Below the pieces are notes generated by a model, which was not told the origin of the DNA, did no database searches, and saw nothing but the letters and a program-made list of their open reading frames with translations. From the NCBI GenBank assembly GCA_019412865.1, contig DXOJ01000419.1, forward strand, positions 1-9,746: a stretch of DNA of 9,746 nt, written 5' to 3'. Below are positions 1-6,253 of the stretch, one piece after another. The number at the start of each line of letters is the position of its first letter. Positions within the stretch are counted from its first letter, which is position 1. The stretch is from Bacteroides sp. GTDB lineage: Bacteria > Bacteroidota > Bacteroidia > Bacteroidales > Bacteroidaceae. A program made the position numbers and the translations under genes.

Positions 1-306
1 CAGCAGTCGAGCACACTATTTTTATTGTTGTCGAGTTTAATCGGACAGCAATAAATACTAATATACTATATTTGCAGATGTTATCCGAAAATAAAACTAC
101 TTGCAACGCCAAAAGAAGTTCTTGAGAGAATTTACTAATATTTTTGAAGAATCAAAAGTTACTAATAATGCCATAAAATACTGATTATTGTGCCAGCAGA
201 ACACAAAATACGGCTAAATTTATCTGTTTTAAGCATATTTAGTGCAGAGTATGATTTTTGACAAAAAAAGAGAGTAATTTTGCAGCAGTAAAATAATACT
301 CAATAT
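1..306. other. Gene-free leader with TACTA repeats
   Basis: I see no convincing coding sequence here. TACTA occurs four times on the plus strand, at 56-60, 64-68, 133-137 and 160-164, three of them extended to TACTAATA. The same pentamer, inverted as TAGTA, clusters upstream of parA. A -7-like box TATATTTG lies at 67-74 without a clear -33 partner. The only ATG just behind it (78-80) opens 15 codons and is too close to that box to be its start codon. The interval therefore looks like a regulatory leader for the recombinase-like gene, possibly with a decayed older gene in it. Confidence 0.5.
275..282 (+). promoter_or_regulatory. Bacteroidetes -7 box for the recombinase-like operon
   Basis: TAATTTTG followed by C matches the Bacteroidetes -7 consensus TAnnTTTG. 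Transcription would begin around 288-290, leaving a short leader before the ATG at 307. A TTTG at 257-260 is closer (14 bp) than the usual 19-21 bp spacing for a -33 element, so the upstream half of the promoter is weak or absent. Confidence 0.6.
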
Positions 307-936
307 ATGGCAATGATAGGATACTTGTGGAACACTCCACACTATAAGAACTTTGAAGAAGACAAGCAATGGATGTTAGGACATGGCTGTGAACAAGTCA
401 TTGAGGAGCAGAATATCCATGAAAAGTTACGTCCTGAATGGCAGAGATTGACACAAACCTTAGCCTGTGGCGATGAACTTGTCATTGGTAAATTCAGCAA
501 TGCTGTTAGAGGAGCCAGAGAATTATCTAATCTCCTGGAAATATGCCGTATCAATATGGTTAGAATCATATCTGTCCATGATAGGATTGATTCAGCAGGA
601 GAACTCTTTCCGGACACACGCCATTCAGATATACTCAATATGATGGCTACGCTGCCACAAGAAGCGTTAGCGATGCGTAGGGCAACTACCAGTACGAGTA
701 AACTCAAGAAAAGAATTAGAGTTCATACCCCAACAGCAATACAAAAGTTGGAGCGTAACAAGATGGTGGTAAACATGTATAAAAGTGGCCATACAATAGA
801 AGATATCTGGACTGCTAGCGGATTCAAGAGCAAAAGTTCTATCTTCCGTATATTAAATACGATTGGTGTTGACTTGAATCGTGGTCATACAAAAGGACCA
901 ATTAAAAAACGTAAAGATAGAGAAAATGACATCTAA
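307..936 (+). CDS. Serine-recombinase-like protein with degenerate active site
   Basis: The 209-aa protein has the resolvase/invertase outline: a GY start (residues 5-6), a central 'RPEWQRL' block, 'GDELVIGKFSNAVRG' at 55-69, a later 'RIISVHDRIDSAGELF' block, and a C-terminal helix-turn-helix-like region near 150-190 ending 'SSIFRILNTIGVDLNRG'. Active members read GYxRVSTxxQ and KLDRLGRS. Here the first motif reads GYLWNTPHYK with no serine, and the second reads KFSNAVRG, losing the D-R pair and keeping only the last arginine. Strand cleavage is therefore unlikely, and a DNA-binding or architectural role is more plausible. I recall similar 'recombinase family' proteins in many Bacteroidales genomes. 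The start is the ATG at 307; an ATG two codons on is an alternative. The end overlaps the next gene by 11 bp, implying one operon. Confidence 0.8.
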   Translation: MAMIGYLWNTPHYKNFEEDKQWMLGHGCEQVIEEQNIHEKLRPEWQRLTQTLACGDELVIGKFSNAVRGARELSNLLEICRINMVRIISVHDRIDSAGELFPDTRHSDILNMMATLPQEALAMRRATTSTSKLKKRIRVHTPTAIQKLERNKMVVNMYKSGHTIEDIWTASGFKSKSSIFRILNTIGVDLNRGHTKGPIKKRKDRENDI

Positions 937-1120
937 AGAATCTGCCATACTTGCGCAAATGCAAGATCTCGGCTATAGCCAAGGAATAATTGTTACAGCC
1001 ATGCGTATCTTTAGCCAGTCAAAGGTCGCCCAAGAAGACGCACTACTCTATTTGTATGATGAAAGGCCATCCGAAGAGGAGTTTATCGAATATATAGCAA
1101 GCTTGTGTGAGAATAAATAA
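926..1120 (+). CDS. Small helical protein, UBA-like pattern, unknown function
   Basis: This 64-aa acidic protein starts at ATG 926, inside the last codons of the recombinase-like gene, an overlap typical of translational coupling. An in-frame upstream ATG at 881 would add 15 residues lying inside that gene, so the later start is preferred. Residues 8-45 follow the three-helix UBA rhythm: 'MQDLGYSQ', then 'IIVTAMRIFSQSKV', then 'QEDALLYLYDE', resembling the 'M..MGF....v..AL......v..Av.yLl' layout. This is pattern resemblance only; any short three-helix domain could look similar. A partner role with the recombinase-like protein is inferred from the coupling. No signal peptide or membrane segment is visible. 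Confidence 0.6.
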   Translation: MTSKESAILAQMQDLGYSQGIIVTAMRIFSQSKVAQEDALLYLYDERPSEEEFIEYIASLCENK

Positions 1121-1135
1121 CAATGAAAGTGCGAT

Positions 1136-1432
1136 ATGAAATTTGGAATGAGAACTCCTTCACTGAAGAGAAGTATTAGTGCAAGAACTACCGGACGGCT
1201 GAACAGAGCCGTTAAGAAAGCAATAATTCCTGGATATGGAAGAAAGGGAATGGGAATATTGCATCCCAAGAAGGCTTTATATAACCAAGTCTATCGAAGG
1301 ACTACCTTCAGCATCTTCGACTTGGCTAAAGCTGCCTCAGGTAATAAAAAAGGAAGTGCCAATAATAGCGGATGTTGTTTGACGCTCATGTTCTGGGTTA
1401 TTATAGCAAGTCTGACTTTCTTCATGTATTAA
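1136..1432 (+). CDS. Conserved-type basic small protein with C-terminal membrane segment
   Basis: The 98-aa protein begins with a strongly basic region, residues 1-55, containing 'MRTPSLKRSISARTTGRLNR', 'GYGRKGMG' and 'PKKALYNQVYRRTTFSIFD'. From memory this matches a widespread family of small hypothetical proteins in phages and mobile elements of Firmicutes and Bacteroidetes, which have no assigned function. Residues about 79-98 ('CCLTLMFWVIIASLTFFMY') form a hydrophobic tail that could anchor it in the membrane with the basic part in the cytoplasm. It starts 15 bp after the previous stop and is probably the last gene of the three-gene operon. The nearby ATG at 1123 opens only 18 codons in another frame. 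Confidence 0.72.
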   Translation: MKFGMRTPSLKRSISARTTGRLNRAVKKAIIPGYGRKGMGILHPKKALYNQVYRRTTFSIFDLAKAASGNKKGSANNSGCCLTLMFWVIIASLTFFMY

Positions 1433-1636
1433 GCACGTGCCCATTAGAAACTATGCACTAAGCCTCGATGAGTGCCACAGGTGTAATTGAGCTAATGACA
1501 GAACCTTGAGAACATCGTAACTATATTACAGATTCTGATTGCGACTTGATTGAAATTAGCTTGTTTGTAGAATGATGAAGCAGATAAAAATAAATCCAAT
1601 GAAATTATAAAACGTATCAATCTAACGACTAAAAAT
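1433..1636. other. 204-bp intergenic region
   Basis: No gene is supported here. The palindrome GCACGTGC at 1433-1440 directly abuts the previous stop codon. No TAnnTTTG promoter box was found ahead of the yjbQ-like gene, so its promoter is not identified. Confidence 0.5.
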
Positions 1637-2050
1637 ATGTGGCAACAAATAGAATTCAGTTTAAAAGAACATCGTCGTGGTTTTCACCTTATTACAGGTG
1701 AAATTATTGGGAAATTGCCAACACTACCCAAGGTAGGACTACTACATCTGTTTATCAAACATACCAGTTGTGCGCTTTCCATCAATGAGAATGCAGATCC
1801 CGATGTACGCGTTGACATGGAGGGCATCTTCAATCACCTGATAAAAGAGGGAGAGCCCTATTATCAGCATACGTTGGAAGGTTTGGATGATATGCCTGCT
1901 CATGCTAAATGTAGCATCATAGGACCAAGTCTGACCATTCCCATTACAAAAGGCAAATTAAATTCGGGAACGTGGCAAGGTATTTATCTGTGCGAGTTTA
2001 GAGATTATGGTGGTCAAAGAAAAATTGTCGCTACCATCTCTGGAGAATAA
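1637..2050 (+). CDS. yjbQ: YjbQ/UPF0047 family protein
   Basis: The 137-aa protein has the full family signature: 'HTSCALSINENADPDVRVDM' at 42-61, 'LDDMPAHAKCSIIGPSLTIP' near 83-102, and 'GTWQGIYLCEFRDYGGQR' at 111-128. The clustered His, Asn, Asp and Arg residues are the family's conserved core. Members are soluble trimers of about 130-140 residues. Annotation pipelines call them secondary thiamine-phosphate synthase because E. coli YjbQ can weakly replace ThiE; the physiological role remains uncertain. The gene is complete, stands alone, and ends 16 bp from the convergent recD2 stop. It looks like a housekeeping gene among accessory genes, so it may be chromosomal flank or captured cargo. 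Confidence 0.92.
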   Translation: MWQQIEFSLKEHRRGFHLITGEIIGKLPTLPKVGLLHLFIKHTSCALSINENADPDVRVDMEGIFNHLIKEGEPYYQHTLEGLDDMPAHAKCSIIGPSLTIPITKGKLNSGTWQGIYLCEFRDYGGQRKIVATISGE

Positions 2051-2066
2051 GTACATCAACTAAAGG

Positions 2067-4307
2067 TTATTTCGAACTCCCATACGGAGTTTTTTCTTCG
2101 GCTACCATGCCAAGAGAAGACTCTTTTCCTGTCTCATAGCCATGTTTCTCCAAAGGAATTGCTTTATTCGCATTTACTACTGTCAATGAAGGATTGATAC
2201 GTTCCTTCAATTTAGTATTGCGCCTCAAAACAGTCATGTTGTGAATAGCATAGGCCAGTGCCTTCGTGGAGCCAATCAGTACGCAAATCTTCTTGGCACG
2301 AGTGATTCCTGTATAAATGAGATTACGTTGCAACATCACATAATGATTCATCAGCACTGGGATTACTACAATGGGATATTCAGAACCCTGACTTTTATGG
2401 ATAGTTGTAGCATAGGCCAACGTCAGTTCATCCAGTTCACTCACTTCATACTCTACAAGTGTCCCATCAAAGTCAACCATTAAAGTGCGCTCTTCCATAT
2501 CCACAGCCTGAATATACCCCAAGTCGCCATTAAACACATTCTTGTCGTAGTTGTTGCGTATTTGCATTACACGGTCGCCTTGACGGAATGAATAGCCGCT
2601 ACGATTCAAACCTACTTTGCTTGGGTTGATAGCCTCTTGAAGAACTATATTAAGATTGGATGCACCAACTACACCACGCTGCATTGGAGTGAGTACCTGT
2701 ATCTTATTTGTCGGCATATTATAAGCCTTTGGCAAACGATTTCTCACCAACTGTACAATATTTTCAGCCACCTGCTCGGCATCTTCATTCTTAATGAAGA
2801 AGAAATCTGCATCCTTGCCATTGCTCAAGTCAGGGAATGCTCCACGATTGATAGCATGGGCACTCATAACGATACGACTTGACTGAGCCTGACGAAATAT
2901 TCGTGTCAATCGTATAACAGGTATTCTTTGTGAATCAATGATGTCACGCAAAACATTACCAGCACCAACACTGGGTAATTGGTCTATATCTCCCACAAAC
3001 ACCAAACGCATGCCCAATGGTATAGCCTTCATGAGATTATTCATCAAAATTATATCAATCATCGAACATTCATCCACAATCAGTACATCACCTTCCAATG
3101 GATTCTCGTCATTACGCTTGTAACCGTCGGCAGGATTGAATTCCAATAAGCGATGGATTGTCTTGGCTTCCATACCTGTCGCTTCACTCATACGCTTGGC
3201 AGCTCTACCTGTAGGTGCGGCTAATAAAATTTGCAGTCCTGCGGTCTTCAATGCTACAATAATACCTTGTGTAGTGGTTGTCTTACCAGTACCGGGTCCA
3301 CCTGTAAGCACCATCACCTTTGAATCAACAGCTTGACGAATAGCCGCAACCTGTACTTCATCATATTCAACGCCGCTCTCTTTCTCTATAGTCTCCAAGT
3401 CAAACTTCGGATGCTTCCCATTGTCCGACGCTTCCATCAACGCCAAAAGACGTTTGGCTGTTCCACACTCTGAATGATAAAATGGAGGGAGATAAATAGC
3501 TTCCTGTTCCATCTTTAACTTATCTTCCTGAATCATATCGGACATCGCCTGGCGAATAAACTCTTCATCTGCTTCCAACAGTGTAATAGCCGCTTTTATC
3601 AACTGCTCTTCTTCGGCATACACATGTCCTTCGTTACTGAGTTGGTTGAGCGTATAAAGCAGTCCACTTCTGCAACGCCGAAGATCATTCTTCTCATATC
3701 CCATTTTGGAAGCAATTCCGTCTGCAGTCTTGAACCCGATACCCCAAATGTCATCGGCTAAAGTATAAGGGTTGCCTTTAACCTTATCAATACTTTCCTT
3801 ACCATATTGCCGGTAAATCTTTGCTGCATAAGCCGTACTTACACCATAGCCCTGCAGGAATAGCATCACATCCTTGATATCTTTCTGCTTCTCCCAACTT
3901 TCACGAATCAGTTCCACTCGTTTCTTACCTATGCCGGACACTTCATAAAGCCGCTCAATGTCACTTTCAATCACATCGATGGTTTCCAATCCGAATTTGC
4001 CCACAATCAGTTTGGCAAACTTAGGTCCAATACCTTTTACCAAGCCACTTCCCAGATATTTTTCAATACCATAGATGGTGGCAGGCATGACCTCTTCATA
4101 TGATTGAATAACAAACTGACTGCCATATTTTTTATCTACTTTCCAATCCCCTTCACATAGCAGTACACTACCAACAGGCACATCGAGCAGACTGCCTACA
4201 ATAGTAACAAGGTCATTGTAACCTTTTACATTGACCTTCATTATCGAATAGCCATTCTCGGCATTCTGATATGTGATGTGTTCTACTACACAGCGGATTT
4301 TAATCAT
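2067..4307 (-). CDS. recD2: RecD2-type SF1B ATP-dependent DNA helicase
   Basis: The 746-aa protein has RecD2 architecture. An N-terminal OB-like region is followed by helix-hairpin-helix stretches ('GLVKGIGPKFA' at 89-99, 'VSGIGKKR' at 123-130, 'IWGIGFKTAD' at 188-197). The SF1 motor then shows Walker A 'GGPGTGKT' at 336-343, motif Ia 'AAPTGRAAKR' at 363-372, Walker B 'VDECS' at 411-415, motif III 'VFVGDIDQLPSVG' at 437-449, 'TIHKSQGSEY' at 635-644 and motif VI 'LIYTGITRAK' at 663-672. All motor residues are intact. RecD2 proteins are 5'-3' helicases acting in repair and at forks without RecBC. The gene starts 16 bp after the ribbon-helix-helix gene and is the third gene of the parA operon, which is not its usual setting. 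Length is normal for the family. Confidence 0.93.
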   Translation of the reverse strand: MIKIRCVVEHITYQNAENGYSIMKVNVKGYNDLVTIVGSLLDVPVGSVLLCEGDWKVDKKYGSQFVIQSYEEVMPATIYGIEKYLGSGLVKGIGPKFAKLIVGKFGLETIDVIESDIERLYEVSGIGKKRVELIRESWEKQKDIKDVMLFLQGYGVSTAYAAKIYRQYGKESIDKVKGNPYTLADDIWGIGFKTADGIASKMGYEKNDLRRCRSGLLYTLNQLSNEGHVYAEEEQLIKAAITLLEADEEFIRQAMSDMIQEDKLKMEQEAIYLPPFYHSECGTAKRLLALMEASDNGKHPKFDLETIEKESGVEYDEVQVAAIRQAVDSKVMVLTGGPGTGKTTTTQGIIVALKTAGLQILLAAPTGRAAKRMSEATGMEAKTIHRLLEFNPADGYKRNDENPLEGDVLIVDECSMIDIILMNNLMKAIPLGMRLVFVGDIDQLPSVGAGNVLRDIIDSQRIPVIRLTRIFRQAQSSRIVMSAHAINRGAFPDLSNGKDADFFFIKNEDAEQVAENIVQLVRNRLPKAYNMPTNKIQVLTPMQRGVVGASNLNIVLQEAINPSKVGLNRSGYSFRQGDRVMQIRNNYDKNVFNGDLGYIQAVDMEERTLMVDFDGTLVEYEVSELDELTLAYATTIHKSQGSEYPIVVIPVLMNHYVMLQRNLIYTGITRAKKICVLIGSTKALAYAIHNMTVLRRNTKLKERINPSLTVVNANKAIPLEKHGYETGKESSLGMVAEEKTPYGSSK
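2075..2095 (+). terminator. Intrinsic terminator of yjbQ inside the recD2 3' end
   Basis: AACTCC (2075-2080), loop CATAC and GGAGTT (2086-2091) form a 6-bp stem running into six T residues at 2090-2095. This is a good rho-independent terminator on the plus strand, 24 bp past the yjbQ stop. It lies within the last codons of recD2 on the other strand, so the C-terminal end of RecD2 doubles as the neighbour's terminator. Confidence 0.75.
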
Positions 4308-4323
4308 AAGAAGGTAGTATCAT

Positions 4324-4581
4324 CTATTTTTCGTACTTAGCCAGATACTCTTCCATAGCTTCGTTTACAATGTCCTTGAGCGATTTGTTCAAGTCCACAG
4401 CGAGGTACTTCATGCGTTTATGAATACTCTTGTTGATGATAAAGTTGCAGTGTACAGCCGATTCTTTTTCAACGTTCTTTGGAGAAGACTTTTTCTCTTC
4501 TGACTTGACGGAAGTGGTGGATGAAATCAATCCATTCAATCCACCCTTCATGCCGTCTTTTAGTAAATCACCTTTGCCCAT
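4324..4581 (-). CDS. Ribbon-helix-helix partition protein, ParB-like partner of ParA
   Basis: The 85-aa protein has a flexible, Gly/Ser/Lys-rich N-terminus (1-42). A short C-terminal domain follows, with a predicted beta strand 'HCNFIIN' (44-50) and two helices ('KSIHKRMKYLAVDL', 'SLKDIVNEAMEEYLAKY'), the ribbon-helix-helix pattern. Type Ib partition systems pair a ParA ATPase with such small RHH centromere-binding proteins (ParG or omega type). There the mobile N-terminus contacts ParA and the beta strand reads DNA. It starts 6 bp after parA, fixing its role as the ParA partner. It probably dimerises, binds repeats upstream of parA and autoregulates the operon; these last points are inference. 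Confidence 0.8.
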   Translation of the reverse strand: MGKGDLLKDGMKGGLNGLISSTTSVKSEEKKSSPKNVEKESAVHCNFIINKSIHKRMKYLAVDLNKSLKDIVNEAMEEYLAKYEK

Positions 4582-4587
4582 AGCATT

Positions 4588-5343
4588 TTATTTTAATTTC
4601 AGCACCTCTTTAGCCAATTCCATATAGTCCTTAGCCCCATTGCTGTTTTTGTTATACTCATATATATTCTGACCCTTTATAGGAGCTTCAGCCAACGAAA
4701 CATTATCACGAATGATAGTCTTGAAGACTTGGTCACAGAATGAGTCTTTGATTAGTTCTGTAACACTCTTGTTCAAAGTCTTTCTTTGGTCATATTGCGT
4801 AATGACAATACCACCAACTTTCAAACCTGGGTTCAAACGTTCCTGCACAATCTGGATTACATTCATAATCTTCGCCATACCACGCATGGCTAAGAACTGA
4901 GCTTGCACAGGAATGATAAGGTAATCTGATGCAGTCAGAGCATTCAGTGTAAGCAATCCCAATGAAGGAGGACAGTCAATCAAGATATAATCATATTTGT
5001 TCACTTCGGGAACCTTGGCTATCAATCCACGAAGAATCATCTCACGTCCGGGTTCATTGATAAGCTCGGATTCGGCTGCCGACAAATCAAGACACGAAGG
5101 TACAAGAGAAATGCCACTACCTGTTTCTATAATAGGTAGAGGGTATTCACCCTTCATTGCTCCATACACGGTCTTTTCTTCTTCGATAGAATAACCGAAT
5201 GATTCTGTCAAGTTAGCTTGACCATCAAGGTCAATTACCATAACACGTTTTTTCTTCTGTTGAAAAGCAGCTGCCAAGTTGATGGTAGTCGTGGTCTTCC
5301 CAACACCTCCCTTATGGTTAAGAATGGCTATAATTTTTGTCAT
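4588..5343 (-). CDS. parA: ParA-family partition ATPase
   Basis: The 251-aa protein opens with the deviant Walker A motif 'KGGVGKTTTT' at 11-20, with the signature lysine K11. It has Walker A' 'VIDLDGQANLT' at 36-46 and Walker B 'YILIDCPPSLG' at 119-129. There is no extra N-terminal DNA-binding domain, so it is the short type Ib class usually found on plasmids. It forms ATP-dependent patterns on the nucleoid that position DNA copies through its partner. It is the first gene of the parA - RHH - recD2 operon. The start at 5343 leaves about 20 nt of leader after the promoter box at 5371-5378. Confidence 0.93.
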   Translation of the reverse strand: MTKIIAILNHKGGVGKTTTTINLAAAFQQKKKRVMVIDLDGQANLTESFGYSIEEEKTVYGAMKGEYPLPIIETGSGISLVPSCLDLSAAESELINEPGREMILRGLIAKVPEVNKYDYILIDCPPSLGLLTLNALTASDYLIIPVQAQFLAMRGMAKIMNVIQIVQERLNPGLKVGGIVITQYDQRKTLNKSVTELIKDSFCDQVFKTIIRDNVSLAEAPIKGQNIYEYNKNSNGAKDYMELAKEVLKLK

Positions 5344-5370
5344 TTGTTCAATTTTCTAAAATAGGTTCTG

Positions 5371-5378
5371 CAAAGGTA
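5371..5378 (-). promoter_or_regulatory. Bacteroidetes -7 box of the parA operon
   Basis: Read on the minus strand this is TACCTTTG followed by C, an exact TAnnTTTG match. Transcription would start near 5364, about 20 nt before the parA ATG. No clear -33 TTTG was found at the expected distance upstream. The flanking TAGTA motifs at 5390-5394 and 5406-5410 cover the region where sigma would bind, which suits repression by the partition proteins. Confidence 0.65.
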
Positions 5379-5387
5379 ATTCAATTA

Positions 5388-5504
5388 ATTAGTATATCCT
5401 AACATTAGTAAAACATAACACTCCTATTTCACGTTATTTAGTATATACTATATGTAGTATGTGTTTATCTTCAACTATTTATGACTATCTCGCAATGAGT
5501 AGTA
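5388..5504. promoter_or_regulatory. TAGTA/TACTA repeat cluster, candidate par operator or centromere
   Basis: TAGTA occurs at 5390-5394, 5406-5410, 5439-5443, 5455-5459 and 5500-5504, with the inverse TACTA at 5446-5450. The stretch 5439-5450 is the perfect 12-bp palindrome TAGTATATACTA, and TACTA-tatg-TAGTA at 5446-5459 is a second, overlapping inverted repeat. RHH partition proteins typically bind short AT-rich repeats of this sort next to parA. The assignment as parS or operator is inference from position and repetition. Confidence 0.55.
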
Positions 5505-5520
5505 AAAGAGTAAAGACGTA

Positions 5521-5570
5521 TTTCTTTCAATCAGGCGGTAGGAAAACACCAACCGCCTGACCCAAAGAAA
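5521..5570. terminator. Long hairpin after the 124-aa gene, probable bidirectional terminator
   Basis: TCAGGCGGT (5531-5539) pairs perfectly with ACCGCCTGA (5552-5560) over 9 bp. Beyond a 3-by-3 internal loop, TTTCTTT (5521-5527) pairs with AAAGAAA (5564-5570). It begins 12 bp past the stop of the minus-strand 124-aa gene, the position of a terminator. There is no clean U-run on the minus strand, so termination may be inefficient. It may equally insulate the parA control region from the gene array. Confidence 0.6.
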
Positions 5571-5581
5571 TCTATCTGTTA

Positions 5582-5956
5582 TCAGATATTACCTCTGAGT
5601 AATTCTTCATATTGACGCTGACAGAAAGCCTCATACTCAGCACGATTCTCTCCACGTTCCACCGCCACATCAATTAAATCACCGAAGTCCTCGAAGCTGA
5701 CATCTTCTGCAATACAGCGAATGCCATCTTCATTCATAAGATAGATTTCATAATAATCTGCACCTTCATTGAGTGTGACCATCACAAATCCTTTAAACAA
5801 TCTGCCAGAAACATGAAACATCAAGGTTGGCATATCCTTGAAACTGGTAGCGATAAACTCGGAAACACCCCAAGACATAATGGTATCAATAGGTGTTGTT
5901 CCCAATAGCTGACTCTTAGTGGTCTGAACCACTTCCATAAAATACTCCTTATCCAT
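5582..5956 (-). CDS. Unrecognised 124-aa acidic protein
   Basis: I do not recognise the family beyond a general likeness to small cytoplasmic proteins of Bacteroidales conjugative elements. The N-terminal third ('TIMSWGVSEFIATSFKDMPT') looks helical. The middle alternates hydrophobic residues as in a beta sheet ('TLMFHVSGRLFKGFVMVTL', 'DYYEIYLM'), and the C-terminus is a charged helix ('RGENRAEYEAFCQRQYEELL'). There is no signal peptide or membrane segment. It begins 12 bp after the upstream 94-aa gene, so the two are co-transcribed. The ATG at 5956 is taken as start; an internal ATG six codons on has an AAGGAG in front of it and is a credible alternative. A strong hairpin follows the stop. 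Confidence 0.75.
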   Translation of the reverse strand: MDKEYFMEVVQTTKSQLLGTTPIDTIMSWGVSEFIATSFKDMPTLMFHVSGRLFKGFVMVTLNEGADYYEIYLMNEDGIRCIAEDVSFEDFGDLIDVAVERGENRAEYEAFCQRQYEELLRGNI

Positions 5957-5968
5957 AATTGTATATTG

Positions 5969-6253
5969 TTAAATGAATGGTATTGCTCTTCCGTTCTCCT
6001 GGAGGTACTGCAACATGGCTTTTGCCTCTTCGTGTGATGCTCTGTTACGGTCATCATAGTTACGACTGTCATCTGCCATTACTTTGATGCACTCACGAAT
6101 AGCCTTGTAAAAAGTCTGTTGTAGAGTTGGGTGAAAAGTCTTCACGGATGCAGCAAAAACTTTTGGGTCAAATGAAAAACTATTCAGACCATTCTCAATA
6201 GTCTTTGCTAACTGATACTCCTTAGTATCCTCGATGTTCAAATACTTGTCCAT
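5969..6253 (-). CDS. Unrecognised 94-aa small protein
   Basis: The protein is short, soluble and mostly helical by composition, with 'KTFHPTLQQTFYKAIRECIK' in the middle and an acidic 'RNRASHEEAKAMLQYLQE' helix near the end. I cannot assign a function. The reading frame can be extended two codons to a TTG at 6259, but the ATG at 6253 is the better start. The sequence before it, TTGAATATG, is identical to that before the PRTase-like gene at 8355. It is the first gene of a two-gene unit with the 124-aa protein and follows the long noncoding interval starting at 6254. Confidence 0.75.
   Translation of the reverse strand: MDKYLNIEDTKEYQLAKTIENGLNSFSFDPKVFAASVKTFHPTLQQTFYKAIRECIKVMADDSRNYDDRNRASHEEAKAMLQYLQENGRAIPFI

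Noticed and set aside
78..125. 15-codon ORF behind the TATATTTG box at 67-74
   Set aside because: The ATG is 3 nt past the -7 box, so the transcript would start at or after it; no family resemblance.
342..707. 121-codon minus-strand open frame
   Set aside because: It lies antisense within the recombinase-like gene and shows no recognisable protein features.
5371..5581. Replication origin with iterons
   Set aside because: The repeats are short pentamers beside parA and no Rep initiator gene is present; a partition site fits better.
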